From positions 1 through 27,910 of the IMG/VR virus record IMGVR_UViG_3300025508_000122: 27,910 nucleotides of DNA; one strand, given 5' to 3'. The position numbers were made by a program, and so were the translations under genes. The DNA is from a virus. How positions within the stretch are numbered: the stretch's first letter is position 1; each line of letters opens with the position of its first letter. The notes under the pieces were generated by a model. It had not been told where the DNA came from. It saw only the letters and a program-made list of their open reading frames with translations, and did not search any database. Shown piece by piece: positions 5,645 through 11,469 of the stretch.

Positions 5645-6496
5645 TTAATTGAACATTGAGTCTGACTTAGACATATATGATAGCATCTTACTATTACGTT
5701 CTACAATAGTTTTGTTGGTGCTACTGACATTTACTGGGTGAGATATCCAATGTGTTACTGCATTGTATAATGCCCATTTGTTGCTACCAATTTGATTTTC
5801 GTATTTACCCCAAAGGCTTAGTAAGTTTACATACTGAGTTTCGTTACGATACCTGCCATCAATGGTTGGCTTTGGTGTCCAAGTAAGTTTTGAAAACAAT
5901 TTATCTGCATCATCATCTGTTACTTTAGTATTGTACCATTCACGAAAGCGAGGCTCATTACTACGAAACAAATCTACTGAGTGTTTGATATGATCAAAGT
6001 TGTAGTTGAATATACCATTGTGTTTCTGTCTGTAGTTGGCAATCTTATCAGGTGTAGTGCAACCATTCATGCACCACAGACGTAGACCATCAGCTTGTAT
6101 CATCACGGACCAAACACCATTGTATGAATTACGAAGTACAATTTGAAATGCAATGTAGTCTTGCATTGCAGGATCATCAAAGCAAATCTCTTTGAAGATA
6201 AGTTTTGCCTCCATCATTGCACCATTGTCAATCATGTTGATCTGTGTGATGTATGGTGTTTTCATACTATCAGCTATATCAATGACTGGTTCAAGTACTG
6301 CAGCATGAGTGACTGGTCGGTATGATTTGGAATGATCGCCAAGATACTCTTCTGTATCTGATCTGATAATCATGACACGATTGTCACAGTCAATCATCTT
6401 GTCATCACACATACCTTTCATTGGTATTGTTTCGATAGGAAAGTTATACTCTGCAGGTTTGTCGATTAGTTTTGCTAGTTGGGTCATATGATTCAT
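5645..6496 (-). CDS. DUF932-family phage/plasmid protein
   Basis: 283 aa, typical length for DUF932 (phage/plasmid-like TIGR03299) proteins. Recognisable segments are an N-terminal 'RSDTEEYLGDHSKSYRPVTH', equivalent to the family's 'd.g..Lg.vs..Y.pv.n', then EPVIDIAD, an antiparallel-strand region (YIAFQIVLRNSYNGVWSVMI), a conserved RLWCMNGC and later WALYNAVTHWISHP. The molecular function of DUF932 is not established; genes of this family sit in early and replication modules of phages and plasmids, as here. AAGGAGG precedes the ATG at 6494-6496. It heads the main set of early genes after two tiny membrane proteins. Confidence 0.88.
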   Translation of the reverse strand: MNHMTQLAKLIDKPAEYNFPIETIPMKGMCDDKMIDCDNRVMIIRSDTEEYLGDHSKSYRPVTHAAVLEPVIDIADSMKTPYITQINMIDNGAMMEAKLIFKEICFDDPAMQDYIAFQIVLRNSYNGVWSVMIQADGLRLWCMNGCTTPDKIANYRQKHNGIFNYNFDHIKHSVDLFRSNEPRFREWYNTKVTDDDADKLFSKLTWTPKPTIDGRYRNETQYVNLLSLWGKYENQIGSNKWALYNAVTHWISHPVNVSSTNKTIVERNSKMLSYMSKSDSMFN

Positions 6497-6511
6497 AGTG
6501 TCCTCCTTGAA

Positions 6512-6610
6512 TCAGTTAGGGTTAAAAGCTACAAGTGCAAATACAAATGTAGCAAACATTAATATACAAAAGATTATGTATATTAAATAGATTATAAAGA
6601 AGTTACTCAT
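6512..6610 (-). CDS. 32-residue single-span membrane peptide
   Basis: ATG at 6608-6610 overlaps the upstream TGA by one base (TGATG); stop TGA at 6512-6514, just before the DUF932 ribosome site. Almost the whole peptide is hydrophobic (FFIIYLIYIIFCILMFATFV), one transmembrane helix with a short polar end. It is probably translated by coupling, as its own ribosome site is weak. The function is unknown; it could be a small holin-like, anti-holin or superinfection-exclusion peptide, which is speculation. Confidence 0.5.
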   Translation of the reverse strand: MSNFFIIYLIYIIFCILMFATFVFALVAFNPN

Positions 6611-6786
6611 CATTTCTTTATACTTTTTCTTGTGTTGGCAAGACCATGTTGGAATGTTGCCAAGCTAATTGTGTATGCAACAATGAAGTTGAATACATAT
6701 GGATCAGCACCAGACCATTCATAAGCATATATGATTGATAGTATAGTGCCAACTGTTCCTAGTATTATACATGAAATGTAAATCAT
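6610..6786 (-). CDS. 58-residue two-span membrane protein
   Basis: ATG at 6784-6786 with GGAG seven bases upstream; stop TGA at 6610-6612. Two hydrophobic segments (IYISCIILGTVGTILSIIYA at 2-21, and YVFNFIVAYTISLATFQ at 30-46) are separated by a short polar loop (YEWSGADP), and the C-terminus is basic (NTRKSIKK), which would place it in the cytoplasm. It is the first gene found downstream of the G-quadruplex and hairpin region and may be the first of the leftward transcript. No family is recognised. Confidence 0.62.
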   Translation of the reverse strand: MIYISCIILGTVGTILSIIYAYEWSGADPYVFNFIVAYTISLATFQHGLANTRKSIKK

Positions 6787-6886
6787 TTTGATTCTCCAAT
6801 TTAAAGTTACAATTTAAAACGATCATATAATTATCTGCGACACGGCTATTACACGATCAGGTTGACGTTGTTCCATTAGAACTCAA

Positions 6887-6901
6887 GGGTGGGTGGGTGG
6901 G
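6887..6901 (+). other. G-quadruplex motif
   Basis: GGGTGGGTGGGTGGG: four G3 tracts joined by single T loops, the most stable parallel G-quadruplex topology known. It is isolated in AT-rich DNA and flanked by the near-repeat TAGAACT (6877-6883 and 6907-6913). The G strand is the template strand for leftward transcription. It lies about 100 bp before the first leftward early gene. Confidence 0.85.
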
Positions 6902-6972
6902 TCTAATAGAACTGAGTATAGAGTGCATAGTGTGAAGTATATTATAGAAATGTATATAGAAAGTTGCGTTTG

Positions 6973-7020
6973 GTTACTTATAAAAGTAACTCGGTTTGGT
7001 TCTTTGGCGAGTCAAAGAAC
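6973..7020. other. Two tandem perfect hairpins
   Basis: GTTACTT (6973-6979) pairs with AAGTAAC (6984-6990) around a 4-base loop, and GTTCTTTG (6999-7006) pairs with CAAAGAAC (7013-7020) around a 6-base loop. They lie between the terminator of the 167 aa gene and the G-quadruplex. Neither has a T tract on the minus strand, so they are more likely processing signals, protein-binding sites or replication elements than terminators. Confidence 0.6.
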
Positions 7021-7022
7021 AG

Positions 7023-7057
7023 AAAAAAACCTCTATAGAAATAAATCTATAGAGGTT
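7023..7057 (-). terminator. Intrinsic terminator of the 167 aa leftward gene
   Basis: Read on the minus strand, AACCTCTATAG (7057-7047) pairs with CTATAGAGGTT (7038-7028) around an 8-base loop and runs into seven T residues (7029-7023). It starts 8 bp after the stop codon of the upstream gene. Stem, loop and T tract are all present, so this is a confident rho-independent terminator separating that gene from the early operon. Confidence 0.88.
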
Positions 7058-7064
7058 ATAAAAG

Positions 7065-7568
7065 TTATTTAGATAATCTTTCTTTCATTTGTTTCATAAT
7101 ATCTGATGTTGCAGTTGTAGAAACTTTGTTTGTTTGAGACTCTTTATAATCTGCAAACCATTTTTGACCAAAGTCTTTAGTATGTTTGCCATCATTCCAA
7201 GTCCAACCAGTATAGATGTTAAACATTGAAACCATCATATCATATAAGAATAAACCATTATGTAAAGATGCTTCAGCTTTGATTATATTGTTAGGTTTTA
7301 CATCTTCTGATGAATTTTCAATAACTTGTCTTTCAACAAAGTTCTTATCTAATTCATCAAGATATTTAGTTTTAGATGTAAGAGACCAAGCAAGTTGATT
7401 AAGTACACCACCTATAAGATATACTGCATCTTTGTTCCAATATGGATTGGTTTCACCTGACATTTTCTTTTTCTGTTCGATTGGTTCGAATTGTCTAAGA
7501 TCAAGATGTTCTAGTACTTCCATTGTGATTTTGTTAATAACTTCGTTTGAGTTTTTCTTTGTAGTCAT
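7065..7568 (-). CDS. Hypothetical phage protein (167 aa)
   Basis: The start at 7566-7568 has AGGAG in place. It forms its own leftward unit, with the divergent control region upstream and an intrinsic terminator downstream. The sequence is soluble and mixed: a Lys/Glu-rich N-terminal helix (NEVINKITMEVLEHLDLRQF), a helical centre (AVYLIGGVLNQLAWSL), another helix around HNGLFLYDMMVSMFNIYTGW, then a polar Thr/Ser-rich tail. No family or motif is recognised. Separate transcription next to the divergent region suggests an early or regulatory protein, but this is inference from position. Confidence 0.75.
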   Translation of the reverse strand: MTTKKNSNEVINKITMEVLEHLDLRQFEPIEQKKKMSGETNPYWNKDAVYLIGGVLNQLAWSLTSKTKYLDELDKNFVERQVIENSSEDVKPNNIIKAEASLHNGLFLYDMMVSMFNIYTGWTWNDGKHTKDFGQKWFADYKESQTNKVSTTATSDIMKQMKERLSK

Positions 7569-7585
7569 GTCTTTCTCCTAATTTA

Positions 7586-7829
7586 TTGGTTGATGATGAA
7601 AGGGTTGTATCGCATATCGTAAGACGCAAAAGTCAAACAAACTCAGGTGCTAGGTTTACTTAGGACTTGGCATGGCAGATCAGACCTTGCCCCAACATAG
7701 GTCTGCCATACCCAAGTTCTTAGGAAACATTGTCCACTTCCTTAGTTTGTTTGAAGAATAGCCTGAGCAACCACAACACATTCGATATGCTTTTGTGGCT
7801 GATATGCGAAACAAGACTGCATCAACCAA
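7586..7829. other. Large nested inverted-repeat (structured RNA or DNA) element
   Basis: Five complementary pairs nest without crossing: TTGGTTGATG 7586-7595 with 7820-7829; 14 bases at 7605-7618 with 7801-7814 (one mismatch); CAAAAG 7627-7632 with 7790-7795; CAAACAAACT 7634-7643 with 7744-7753; and a central hairpin in which CTTGG 7666-7670, ATGGC 7672-7676 and AGACCT 7682-7687 pair with 7712-7716, 7705-7709 and 7699-7704. A sixth pair, CTCAGG 7642-7647 with 7762-7767, would cross. This much nested complementarity is not expected by chance and suggests a structured RNA, an origin or a packaging site. Confidence 0.65.
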
Positions 7830-7943
7830 GAAATTAGACGAGAAAGATATGACGTCTCGACAAAGAAAAAGTCAAATGAAGTTATGTTTGTGTTGTGTGT
7901 ACTGTGTGTATGTCTTTGATATCATTGAGGAATTGAAATGCCC

Positions 7944-7973
7944 TTGACAAGCATTTGAATAGGGGTTTATAAA
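7944..7973 (+). promoter_or_regulatory. Sigma70-like promoter for the rightward operon
   Basis: TTGACA (7944-7949), an 18-bp spacer and TATAAA (7968-7973) give a near-consensus vegetative promoter. Transcription would start near 7980, only about 14 bases before the TTG start of the small terminase gene, within a leader made of G tracts. It implies the virion genes are read by the host polymerase. Confidence 0.72.
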
Positions 7974-7993
7974 GGGGGGTAAGGGGGGATCTC

Positions 7994-8365
7994 TTGTTAA
8001 CACAGAATAGAATTACAAAGAAACAGAAGCTATTAGTTGATACGATCGTAGCAAGTGGTTGTAGTGTAACTAAAGCTAGTGCCATAGCAGGATACGCAAA
8101 AGGTGAATCAGGAAGAGTGACAGCTAGTAAGACTTTGCGATTGCCTCATATCCAAGAGTATATGCAACAAAGGGTTAGAGAAAGTATAGGATTGAATGCT
8201 ACGAAAGCATCTAATAAGATGTTACAGCTAAGCAGTAGTGCTAAGAGTGAGTATGTTCAGCTTGAAGCTAGTAAAGACATACTAGATAGGGCAGGGTATA
8301 AGCCTATAGAGAAGTCCATGAACTTAGTGACTGGTAATATAAATGTAAGTATAGACTTGACATAG
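7994..8365 (+). CDS. terS: Terminase small subunit
   Basis: 123 aa, a usual TerS length. The N-terminal half carries the TerS helix-turn-helix: KQKLLVDTIVASGCSVTKAS, then AGYAKGESGRVTASKTLRLP with a following helix IQEYMQQRV, the pattern of small terminases that bind the packaging site ('g.s.tkAa..AGYs......ak.Ll..p.i..yi'). The rest is a helical oligomerisation region. The start must be TTG at 7994-7996: the frame closes upstream at 7970 and the first ATG is at residue 57. The ribosome site is the unusual AGGGGGGA. It begins the packaging and structural operon, directly beside the dyad region that may be its target. Confidence 0.85.
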   Translation: MLTQNRITKKQKLLVDTIVASGCSVTKASAIAGYAKGESGRVTASKTLRLPHIQEYMQQRVRESIGLNATKASNKMLQLSSSAKSEYVQLEASKDILDRAGYKPIEKSMNLVTGNINVSIDLT

Positions 8366-8426
8366 ATTGATGGGTAGAGCTACAGATAGATATGCAAAGT
8401 ATGATATACTAGGGGTGGGGGTAAAA

Positions 8427-8495
8427 ATGTGTGCAAGTACTACTACAACACGACCCACACAAACATTAATAGCTGAAAAGGTACGTTATGGCTAA
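8427..8495 (+). CDS. Possible 22-residue peptide
   Basis: ATG at 8427 follows a G-rich site (GGGGG six bases upstream) and reads MCASTTTTRPTQTLIAEKVR before a two-residue end; its stop overlaps the next gene's start by 8 bp. Its 'MC + small/polar' beginning resembles the start of the gene before the portal (MCLPSGR). A longer in-frame start exists at 8370 but has no ribosome site. It may equally be untranslated leader. Confidence 0.3.
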   Translation: MCASTTTTRPTQTLIAEKVRYG

Positions 8496-8790
8496 GACAC
8501 CTGCATGGACAAGAAAAGCTGGGAAGAATCCTAAGGGTGGATTAAATGCAAAGGGTCGTGCCTCATATAAGGGTGGCACATTGAAAGCACCAGTTAAGAG
8601 TGGTGACAATCCTAGACGAGCTTCTTTTTTGGCTCGTATGGCAGGAATGAGAGGTCCAGAGAAAGATGCTAAAGGCAAACCTACTAGATTATTATTATCG
8701 CTTCGTGCATGGGGTGCTTCGAGTAAAGCAGATGCTCGTGCAAAGGCTAGAGCAATATCGAAACGAAACAAAGCAAAGAAAAAGGCTTGA
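8488..8790 (+). CDS. Small basic phage protein (DUF6321-like)
   Basis: 100 aa, very rich in Lys, Arg, Gly and Ala. The segments KNPKGGLNAKGRASY, PVKSGDNPRRASFLARMAGM and GPEKDAKGKPTRLLLSL match a family I remember as DUF6321, found in the packaging regions of many podoviruses and siphoviruses; its function is unknown. The start has AAAGG seven bases upstream. The high positive charge and position between the terminase genes suggest DNA binding or a virion role, which is inference. Confidence 0.82.
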   Translation: MAKTPAWTRKAGKNPKGGLNAKGRASYKGGTLKAPVKSGDNPRRASFLARMAGMRGPEKDAKGKPTRLLLSLRAWGASSKADARAKARAISKRNKAKKKA

Positions 8791-8848
8791 CGAGACTAAA
8801 AGAAAAGTTGAAGTATTAAGGAAACAACTTAAAGAAAGGAAAGCTAAA

Positions 8849-8977
8849 ATGCCAATGGGTAAAGGAACATATGGAACTACTAAGGGTAGACCACCAAAGA
8901 AGAAGATGACTGCAAAGCAAAAGACATTACCTGCTTCTTTACAGAAAAAAATTATGGCATCTAAGAAGAAGAAGTAG
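8849..8977 (+). CDS. 42-residue lysine-rich phage protein (MPMGKGTYG family)
   Basis: Starts at the ATG at 8849-8851 behind AAAGGAAAG and ends TAG at 8975-8977, one step before the next ATG. It reads MPMGKGTYGTTKGRPPKKKM and then Lys-rich repeats, a pattern I recall from small conserved phage proteins that begin MPMGKGTYG near head genes; no function is assigned. The same frame stays open upstream (a charged helix ending LRKQLKERKAK) to inside the previous gene, so a longer form from a non-ATG start cannot be excluded. Confidence 0.68.
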   Translation: MPMGKGTYGTTKGRPPKKKMTAKQKTLPASLQKKIMASKKKK

Positions 8978-9142
8978 ATGGCAGTTAATGCAGCAGGTAA
9001 TTACACTAAGCCTACAATGAGAAAGGCTTTGTTTAATAGGATCAAAGCGAGTAACAAAGGAGGCAGATCAGGACAATGGTCTGCTCGTAAGGCACAGATG
9101 TTAGCCAAACAATATAAGGCTAAAGGTGGTGGTTATAGATAA
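8978..9142 (+). CDS. 54-residue basic phage protein
   Basis: ATG at 8978-8980 directly follows the previous stop; TAA at 9140-9142 overlaps the next ATG (TAATG). The motif pattern NAAGNYTKPTMRKALFNRIK, then GGRSGQWSARKAQMLAKQYK and a GGGY end is one I recognise from many phage genomes, often next to DUF5872-type genes, without known function. It is strongly basic, with Trp and Gln conserved in the centre. It belongs to the run of small positively charged proteins between the two terminase genes. Confidence 0.72.
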   Translation: MAVNAAGNYTKPTMRKALFNRIKASNKGGRSGQWSARKAQMLAKQYKAKGGGYR

Positions 9143-9402
9143 TGGCACTTGCTAAATCACAAAGGTCGCTTCGTGCTTGGACAAGACAAAAGTGGAGAAC
9201 GAAATCAGGTAAACCTAGTACACAAGGGTCAAAGGCAACTGGCGAACGTTATCTACCTGAAAAAGCAATTAAGGCTTTATCTTCCAGTGAATACTCCAAG
9301 ACTACGGCTCTTAAACGCAAAGCAATTAGAGCAGGTAAACAAGTATCTAAACAGCCCAAAAAGATTGCAAGAAAAACGAAAAGCTATCGATCTTATTCAT
9401 AG
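9142..9402 (+). CDS. Small basic phage protein (DUF5872-like)
   Basis: 86 aa. RSLRAWTRQKWRTKSGKPST and ATGERYLPEKAIKALSSSEY, followed by KGKQ/KQPKKIARK-like basic stretches, match the pattern of DUF5872 ('W.tksGkps..tGeRYLP.kAikaLs..ey....r.kr'). The function is unknown; the high positive charge is consistent with nucleic-acid binding. It is linked to the previous gene by a TAATG junction. A shadow frame of similar length overlaps it (9149-9415) but has no such family pattern. Confidence 0.78.
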   Translation: MALAKSQRSLRAWTRQKWRTKSGKPSTQGSKATGERYLPEKAIKALSSSEYSKTTALKRKAIRAGKQVSKQPKKIARKTKSYRSYS

Positions 9403-9411
9403 GTTAAAAGA

Positions 9412-9534
9412 ATGATTAATATATATTTCGAACTATTTAGATTTTTTAATAAGATAGGTAATTATTTTTATAATAAATACTGTAGGGCATTACACAGCAA
9501 ACAAGTGAGTCGCAAAACAAGAGTTGTTAAATGA
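9412..9534 (+). CDS. 40-residue hypothetical protein
   Basis: ATG at 9412-9414, stop TGA at 9532-9534 in an ATGA junction with the next gene. It has an aromatic amphipathic N-terminus (MINIYFELFRFFNKIGNYFY) and a basic C-terminus (HSKQVSRKTRVVK). It may be a membrane-associated helix or a small virion protein. It fills the gap between two well-supported genes, and the ATGA junction favours a real gene although the ribosome site is weak. Confidence 0.55.
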   Translation: MINIYFELFRFFNKIGNYFYNKYCRALHSKQVSRKTRVVK

Positions 9535-9725
9535 CATTCTTACATACTTTAAAGGTTGAAGAAAGACGAATACTTCGTGAAGTTGTAAAGCGAGTTCACC
9601 TGAAACATCACCCTGAACAATTCTGTACTGATAGGGAAGCCGACAAAGTAATAGCTGTCATTGGTCCTGAGACTGTAGATACTCTTTTGAGAGTCGGAGT
9701 TAATACCAAAATTGATACAGTTTAA
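9531..9725 (+). CDS. Small conserved phage protein upstream of TerL
   Basis: 64 aa. MTFLHTLKVEERRILREVVK, then HHPEQFCTDREADKVIAVIG PET resembles a short protein that I recall immediately before the large terminase in several podovirus genomes ('FL..L...er..lR.lvKrvHl.....t..eaDkvI..i.pe'). No function is known. It ends 14 bp inside the TerL gene and is coupled upstream by ATGA, so it is firmly in the packaging operon. Confidence 0.72.
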   Translation: MTFLHTLKVEERRILREVVKRVHLKHHPEQFCTDREADKVIAVIGPETVDTLLRVGVNTKIDTV

Positions 9726-11232
9726 ATACAAACCTGATGGTCAAGTCATAAAAGACTTTATGAAAGACAATACATTTTTTCGTGGCATCAGAGGTCCAGT
9801 TGGTAGTGGCAAGTCTGTTGCTTGTAGTATAGAAATATTTAGAAGAGCCTTAATGCAAGAGCCTGATAAGAATGGCAGAAGAAAAAGCAGGTGGGCGATT
9901 ATCAGAAACACTAACCCACAACTCCGTACCACAACGATTAAGACTTGGCTTGACTGGTTTCCTGAGAATGAATGGGGAAAGTTTATGTGGTCAGTTCCCT
10001 ATACACATATGATAACAGCAGGTGACTTGGAGATGGAAGTTATATTCCTTGCACTTGACAGACCTGAAGATGTTAAAAAATTACTTTCGTTAGAACTTAC
10101 TGGTGTATGGGTCAACGAAGCTAGGGAAATACCTAAGTCAATTATTGATGCTTGTACTATGAGAGTTGGCAGATATCCTAGTGTTAAAGATGGTGGTGCA
10201 TCTTGGAGTGGTGTTATCTGTGATACTAACAGTCCTGAAGAAGATCACTGGTGGTCTATTATGAGTGGCGAAGTTCCAGTTCCAGACCATATAACTTTGG
10301 AAGAAAGTCGTATGTTAATTAAGCCTGATAACTGGCAGTTCTTTACACAACCTAGTGGTATGCTTGAAGAAAAAGATGAAGATGGTTCTGTCACTGGATA
10401 CAAGCCAAACAAAAATGCAGAGAACAGACATAATATATTAGAGTCATACTATCCTAACTTGGTACAAGGAAAGACTAAGAGTTGGATAGATGTTTATGTA
10501 ATGAATAGGCTTGGTAGTATCCAAGATGGTAAGCCAGTTTATAATATGTTTGTTGCCGATACCCATGTTGCAAAAGAAGAAATACCAGTAGCAGATGGTG
10601 TTCCAGTATATATTGGATTGGACTTTGGACTTACTCCTGCTGCAGTCTTTGGTCAAAAGGTTAGAGGCAGATGGAATATACTACAAGAGATTGTAGCTTT
10701 TGATATGGGTATTGTTAGGTTTGCAGAATTGTTAAGAGCAGAAATAGCAACACGATATGCAAACTGTGAGGTGCATATCTATGGTGATCCTGCAGGAGAC
10801 TTTAGATCGCAGACAGATGAATCTACACCTTTTCAGGTTTTAAGAGGTGCAGGATTGAGTGCCAGACCTACAATGAGCAATGATGTTGCCTTAAGAATTG
10901 AATCTGTGGCATCTGTACTAAATAGAATGGTTGATGGGTTATCAGGAATTTTGATTGACTTTAGGTGCAAAGAATTGGTAAAAGGGTTTGAGGGTGGTTA
11001 TCAATATAGACGTATGCAGGTTTCAGGTGAACGATATGAAGATAAACCTCTCAAAGACCGATACTCACATATCCATGATGCTTTGCAGTATTTGATGTTG
11101 GGGTCAGGCGAGGGAAGGCAGGTACTAGGCATGAATAAAAAGATTGAAACTTTTAATGCTAGAGTAGAGTATGATGTCTTTAATCGTAGACCAAAGCAAC
11201 AAAAGAGGCAGGGTCTATGGGCAAGAATGTAA
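9712..11232 (+). CDS. terL: Terminase large subunit (ATPase and nuclease)
   Basis: 506 aa. The packaging motor ATPase has the Walker A motif GPVGSGKS at 28-35 and a Walker-B-like GVWVNEAREI at 131-140, where the acidic pair is N135-E136 as in T7-type terminases. The C-terminal RNase-H-like nuclease shows D304 (IGLDFGLTP), D359 (YGDPAGD) and D456 (HIHDALQY), the three metal-binding aspartates. It cuts concatemers and drives DNA into the prohead. The start is TTG at 9712-9714 with GGAG upstream; the first ATG (residue 17) would still leave Walker A intact. The T7-like form argues for terminal repeats or cos-like processing, but the ends are not visible here. Confidence 0.96.
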   Translation: MIQFKYKPDGQVIKDFMKDNTFFRGIRGPVGSGKSVACSIEIFRRALMQEPDKNGRRKSRWAIIRNTNPQLRTTTIKTWLDWFPENEWGKFMWSVPYTHMITAGDLEMEVIFLALDRPEDVKKLLSLELTGVWVNEAREIPKSIIDACTMRVGRYPSVKDGGASWSGVICDTNSPEEDHWWSIMSGEVPVPDHITLEESRMLIKPDNWQFFTQPSGMLEEKDEDGSVTGYKPNKNAENRHNILESYYPNLVQGKTKSWIDVYVMNRLGSIQDGKPVYNMFVADTHVAKEEIPVADGVPVYIGLDFGLTPAAVFGQKVRGRWNILQEIVAFDMGIVRFAELLRAEIATRYANCEVHIYGDPAGDFRSQTDESTPFQVLRGAGLSARPTMSNDVALRIESVASVLNRMVDGLSGILIDFRCKELVKGFEGGYQYRRMQVSGERYEDKPLKDRYSHIHDALQYLMLGSGEGRQVLGMNKKIETFNARVEYDVFNRRPKQQKRQGLWARM

Positions 11233-11241
11233 GGAGAAGCT

Positions 11242-11469
11242 ATGTGTTTACCAAGTGGTAGAAGTTCTCCTCCTCCTCCAACTAAAGAGGAGAAGGAAGA
11301 AGAAATGGAAAGAGAAGCAGTAAAAGAAATTGAAACTGAAAAGAGAGCAGATGCTCGACAAGATGTGCTTGAAGAAAATATCTCTCGAAAAAGAAAAGGT
11401 AGTGGTAGACGATCTTTGCTAAGAGGTTCAGGTGGTGGCATAGGTTTCTACAACGAATACGATAACTAA
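11242..11469 (+). CDS. Small phage protein upstream of portal (MCxP type)
   Basis: 75 aa with AAGGAG before the ATG and a TAATG junction with the portal. It begins MCLPSGRSSPPPPTKEEKEE, continues as a long charged helix (Glu/Lys/Arg) and ends with the basic-glycine segment GRRSLLRGSGGGIGFY. Proteins with an MCxP start, proline-rich linker and a 'GR.SLL..GG.G' end are found just before the portal gene in podoviruses; the role is not established and may be capsid- or portal-associated. It is not a lipoprotein, as no signal peptide precedes the cysteine. Confidence 0.75.
   Translation: MCLPSGRSSPPPPTKEEKEEEMEREAVKEIETEKRADARQDVLEENISRKRKGSGRRSLLRGSGGGIGFYNEYDN

Larger units (their letters stand above)
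7569..7993. promoter_or_regulatory. Divergent intergenic control region
   Basis: 425 bp between the leftward 167 aa gene and the rightward terminase operon. It holds the nested inverted repeats at 7586-7829, a GT-rich stretch on the plus strand (about 7884-7914), the promoter at 7944-7973 and two six-G runs (7974-7979, 7983-7988). Only short open frames without good ribosome sites occur here, so I annotate no gene. Confidence 0.7.

Noticed and set aside
7672-7761. Rightward 29-codon frame (MADQTLPQHRSAIPKF...)
   Set aside because: It lies inside the nested inverted repeats, whose pairing explains the sequence better; the ribosome site is marginal.
7586-7829. tRNA gene or attachment site in the divergent region
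   Set aside because: No T-loop consensus or cloverleaf could be traced, and no integrase gene is visible in the window.
7804-7947. Rightward 47-codon frame (MRNKTASTKKLDEKD...) in the divergent region
   Set aside because: No ribosome site, its end runs through the TTGACA box, and the Cys/Val/Tyr-rich part comes from a GT-rich low-complexity stretch.
8466-8771. Leftward open frame of 101 codons
   Set aside because: Antisense of the conserved basic DUF6321-like protein, with no ribosome site or family pattern.
9149-9415. Rightward frame of 88 codons overlapping the DUF5872-like gene
   Set aside because: The other frame has the family pattern and a TAATG junction; this one has neither.
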